Below, one piece after another: positions 42,336-44,405 of a stretch of 44,405 nt of DNA; position 1 is the stretch's first letter, and every line of letters begins with the position of its first letter. Both the position numbers and the translations under genes were made by a program. The notes below the pieces were generated by a model. It saw only the letters and a list, made by a program, of their open reading frames with translations. It searched no databases and was not told where the DNA came from. The DNA lies in NCBI GenBank assembly GCA_963627445.1, contig CAVGBM010000098.1, forward strand, positions 1 to 44,405, read 5' to 3'. The DNA comes from F23-B02 sp963627445 (GTDB lineage Bacteria > Bacillota > Clostridia > Oscillospirales > Oscillospiraceae).

Positions 42336-44174
42336 TTACTCAACTGTCACCGACTTTGCAAGATTTCTGGGTTTGTCAATATCGCAGCCTCGCAGCAGCG
42401 CCACATAGTAGGCAAACAGCTGCAAGGGCACAACCCCCAGAGAAGGCTGGAATATCGTATGTGACTCGGGTACGGTAATTAGATTCTCAACGGTCTTGCG
42501 CATTTCCGCGGCATGGCTTTCCGTGGTGAGCGCCAGGACATCCGCTCCCCTCGCCTGAACCTCAACGACATTGCTCATGGCCTTGTCAAACAGCGGAGCA
42601 TATGTGCCGAGGGCGACGACGAGCGTGCCATCCTCTATAAGCGATATCGTGCCGTGCTTTAATTCGCCAGATGCGTACGCCTCGGAGTGGATGTAGGATA
42701 TCTCCTTGAGCTTGAGCGAGCCCTCCAGTCCCATCGCATAGTCGAGATTGCGGCCGATGAAGAACACGGAGTTGTGGTTAAAGTAGTTGGAAGCATAGTG
42801 CTTTATATCGTCGGTATGCTCGAGCATCTGCTCCATCTTCGCAGGCAGGCGCAGCAGCTCGTCGACCATCTCGGCATACTCATTGGCGCTGACCGTGCCG
42901 AGGATATCGGCAAAGTAAAGGCCGAGCATGTTTAAAAGCACGAGCTGGGTAGAATATGCCTTTGTCGTTGCGACCGCTATCTCCGGGCCTGCCCAGGTGT
43001 AGAGCACATCGTCAGACTCTCTTGCTATCGAGCTTCCCACGACGTTTACTATCGACAGAATGTGAGCGCCGAGGCTCTTTGCCTCACGCAGCGCCGCCAT
43101 TGTGTCGAGCGTTTCGCCCGACTGGCTGATGACGATACACAGCGTCGACTCGTCAACGAGCGGATCGGAATAGCGAAATTCCGACGCAAGGCAGACCTCA
43201 ACGGGCTTTCTGAGCAAACGCTCAAGGTTGTACTTCCCGACTACACCCACATGATATGACGAGCCGCAGGCGATTATGAATATCTTGCTTATGCTTTTAA
43301 TATAATCGGCATCGATCTTCAGATCCTCAAGCACGATGCGGTTATCGCGAATGCGGTTGAACGCAGTTTTGCGGATAGCCTCGGGCTGCTCCATGATCTC
43401 CTTGAGCATGAAGTGGGCATAGCCGCCCTTTTCGGCAGCAGACACATCCCAGTCGACAAAATGGTGCTCCTTCTCGATGGGCTGCTCCATATTGTCATAG
43501 ACCTGCACGCCGTTTATATCGACAACTGCGACCTCGCCGTCCTCCATGTAGGAAATGTCACGGGTGTGCTTGATGATCGCCGTAACGTCGGAGGCGATGA
43601 AATTGCAGTCCTCGCCATAGCCAATGAGCAGCGGCGCGTCCTTGCGCGCGGCGACAAAGCGATCCGGGCAGTCGGCGCAGATGATGCCAAGCGCGTAAGC
43701 GCCCTCGATGCGGTGCAGCACCTTGAACACAGCGCCGAGGATATCGCCGCACTCGGCGTAATAGTACGATATAAGCTGAGTTACGACCTCGGTGTCGGTC
43801 TCGGAGCAGAACTTATAGCCCTTGCCGATGAGAAAATCACGCAGCTCGACATAGTTTTCGATTATGCCGTTGTGCACGACTGCGACCTTGCCGTCGCCGC
43901 TCAGATGCGGGTGGGCGTTTATATCATTCGGCTCGCCGTGAGTCGCCCAGCGGGTATGGCCGATGCCGAGCGTTCCCTCAACGCTCTTGCCGCCCTGGAT
44001 GATATCACTGAGCACCTGGAGGCGGCCCTTCGCCTTTTTGACCTGAAGCTCATGCTTGGGAGAGACAACGGCAATGCCTGCCGAGTCATAGCCTCGGTAC
44101 TCAAGTCTTTCCAGCCCCTCTAAGAGTATGGGAGCTGCCTGTTCTTTGCCTACGAAGCCAACGATTCCGCACAT
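42336..44174 (-). CDS. glmS: Glutamine-fructose-6-phosphate aminotransferase (isomerizing)
   Basis: A 612-residue enzyme making glucosamine-6-phosphate for cell wall and amino-sugar synthesis. The N-terminal class II glutaminase begins MCGIVGFVG, with Cys2 as the nucleophile, and continues TRWATHGEPND. Two SIS domains follow (ACGSSYHVG, SQSGETLDTM, GRNLDYAMGLEGSLKLKEI) and the protein ends PRNLAKSVTVE, as in the family. AAAGGAAA is its ribosome site. No glmS ribozyme pattern was found in the 230 bases upstream; instead there is a long imperfect palindrome. Confidence 0.97.
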   Translation of the reverse strand: MCGIVGFVGKEQAAPILLEGLERLEYRGYDSAGIAVVSPKHELQVKKAKGRLQVLSDIIQGGKSVEGTLGIGHTRWATHGEPNDINAHPHLSGDGKVAVVHNGIIENYVELRDFLIGKGYKFCSETDTEVVTQLISYYYAECGDILGAVFKVLHRIEGAYALGIICADCPDRFVAARKDAPLLIGYGEDCNFIASDVTAIIKHTRDISYMEDGEVAVVDINGVQVYDNMEQPIEKEHHFVDWDVSAAEKGGYAHFMLKEIMEQPEAIRKTAFNRIRDNRIVLEDLKIDADYIKSISKIFIIACGSSYHVGVVGKYNLERLLRKPVEVCLASEFRYSDPLVDESTLCIVISQSGETLDTMAALREAKSLGAHILSIVNVVGSSIARESDDVLYTWAGPEIAVATTKAYSTQLVLLNMLGLYFADILGTVSANEYAEMVDELLRLPAKMEQMLEHTDDIKHYASNYFNHNSVFFIGRNLDYAMGLEGSLKLKEISYIHSEAYASGELKHGTISLIEDGTLVVALGTYAPLFDKAMSNVVEVQARGADVLALTTESHAAEMRKTVENLITVPESHTIFQPSLGVVPLQLFAYYVALLRGCDIDKPRNLAKSVTVE

Positions 44175-44199
44175 AATTTTAGTTTCCTTTCGGATTTTT

Positions 44200-44405
44200 T
44201 CAAATCAAACTTAAGTTGACGGGAGCCGAGCCCCTATCGTCTGTCAGTGTGTCCTTTCGGCGCTTTTTGCCTTTTTTCGTCTTGCCGGGCATAAAGCCCG
44301 CCTGCACCAAAAGAAAGCCGAAAATCCCTCGAAAAACATCACTGACAGATGCCTTGCAGTTTTGACGGAGCAGATTTTCGTTCAGGCAAAGATAAAGCCC
44401 GACGG
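44200..44405. repeat. Large imperfect palindrome upstream of glmS
   Basis: Three nested stems share one centre: CTGTCAGTG (44241-44249) with CACTGACAG (44340-44348), TTTCGGC (44255-44261) with GCCGAAA (44317-44323), and CGGGC/GCCCG (44286-44300). Together they form a hairpin-like structure of about 110 bases in the glmS leader. On the minus strand a frame from 44403 to 44200 is also open for 67 codons, with a basic KKGKKRRK segment but no clear start. It could be a structured RNA, a palindromic mobile repeat or the end of a gene beyond the window. Confidence 0.55.

Noticed and set aside
44175..44405. glmS self-cleaving ribozyme
   Set aside because: The expected core (AGCGCC at the cleavage site with the downstream pseudoknot strands) could not be found on the minus strand, although the position was right.

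Overview
The window looks like chromosomal DNA from a low-to-mid-GC anaerobic member of the Bacillota, most likely class Clostridia and probably near the gut Oscillospirales. The signs are AGGAGG-type ribosome sites, TTGACA/TGnTATAAT promoters, an Rrf2-NifS-NifU iron-sulfur operon without the rest of an isc cluster, a bacterial V-type (NtpFIKECGABD-like) ATPase, a T-box leader, a yybP-ykoY riboswitch and a YtvI-like sporulation membrane protein. The taxon is inferred from gene content only. No rRNA, CRISPR array, complete insertion sequence or prophage is visible. Only the extreme left edge looks mobile.

Layout, left to right. At 1-170 is the tail of what is probably a serine recombinase, lying against the 3' end of a tRNA-Leu(CAG) gene on the minus strand. 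At 513-2965 are two plus-strand genes, a DUF975 membrane protein and a beta-CASP metallo-hydrolase. They converge on the minus-strand rrf2-nifS-nifU operon (3022-5190). At 5403-9311 is a five-gene plus-strand amino-acid ABC transporter unit: binding lipoprotein, permease, ATPase, a DapF-like epimerase/racemase, and a second binding lipoprotein whose sequence order appears circularly permuted. At 9356-11107 is thrS, lacking the TGS domain and led by a T-box. At 11338-15081 are a P-type cation ATPase and an AI-2E/YtvI-like protein, both behind a manganese-type riboswitch.

From 24840 leftward to 15303 runs a long housekeeping series on the minus strand: gdpP-like, rplI, dnaB, tilS, hpt, ftsH, ychF and a TRIC/UPF0126 channel. 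Divergent from it, 24955-27718 (plus) carries a sugar-nucleotidyltransferase that ends in a phosphomannomutase-like tail, a LUD-domain protein, a membrane zinc peptidase and a cupin. At 27768-36355 (minus) is a complete nine-gene V-type ATPase operon. Its proteolipid shows all four sodium-ligand positions that I recall from the Enterococcus hirae protein, at a constant offset. At 36779-37660 (plus) is an E2/CAT-fold acyltransferase-like protein in which the catalytic histidine position is Glu. At 37707-44174 (minus) are a transglutaminase-like membrane protein and then glmS-murT-amidohydrolase-PHP phosphoesterase. The right edge, upstream of glmS, holds a large imperfect palindrome.

The most unusual unit is the amino-acid transporter operon. 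It combines a racemase-type enzyme, a binding protein with rearranged topology, and two binding proteins that both seem to lack the arginine normally used to hold the alpha-carboxylate of an L-amino acid. Together these point to an unusual ligand, perhaps a D- or modified amino acid. Other strong leads are the riboswitch-controlled ATPase operon, the nucleotidyltransferase/phosphomannomutase remnant, the E2-like protein and the palindrome upstream of glmS. All assignments are by eye, with no search performed.
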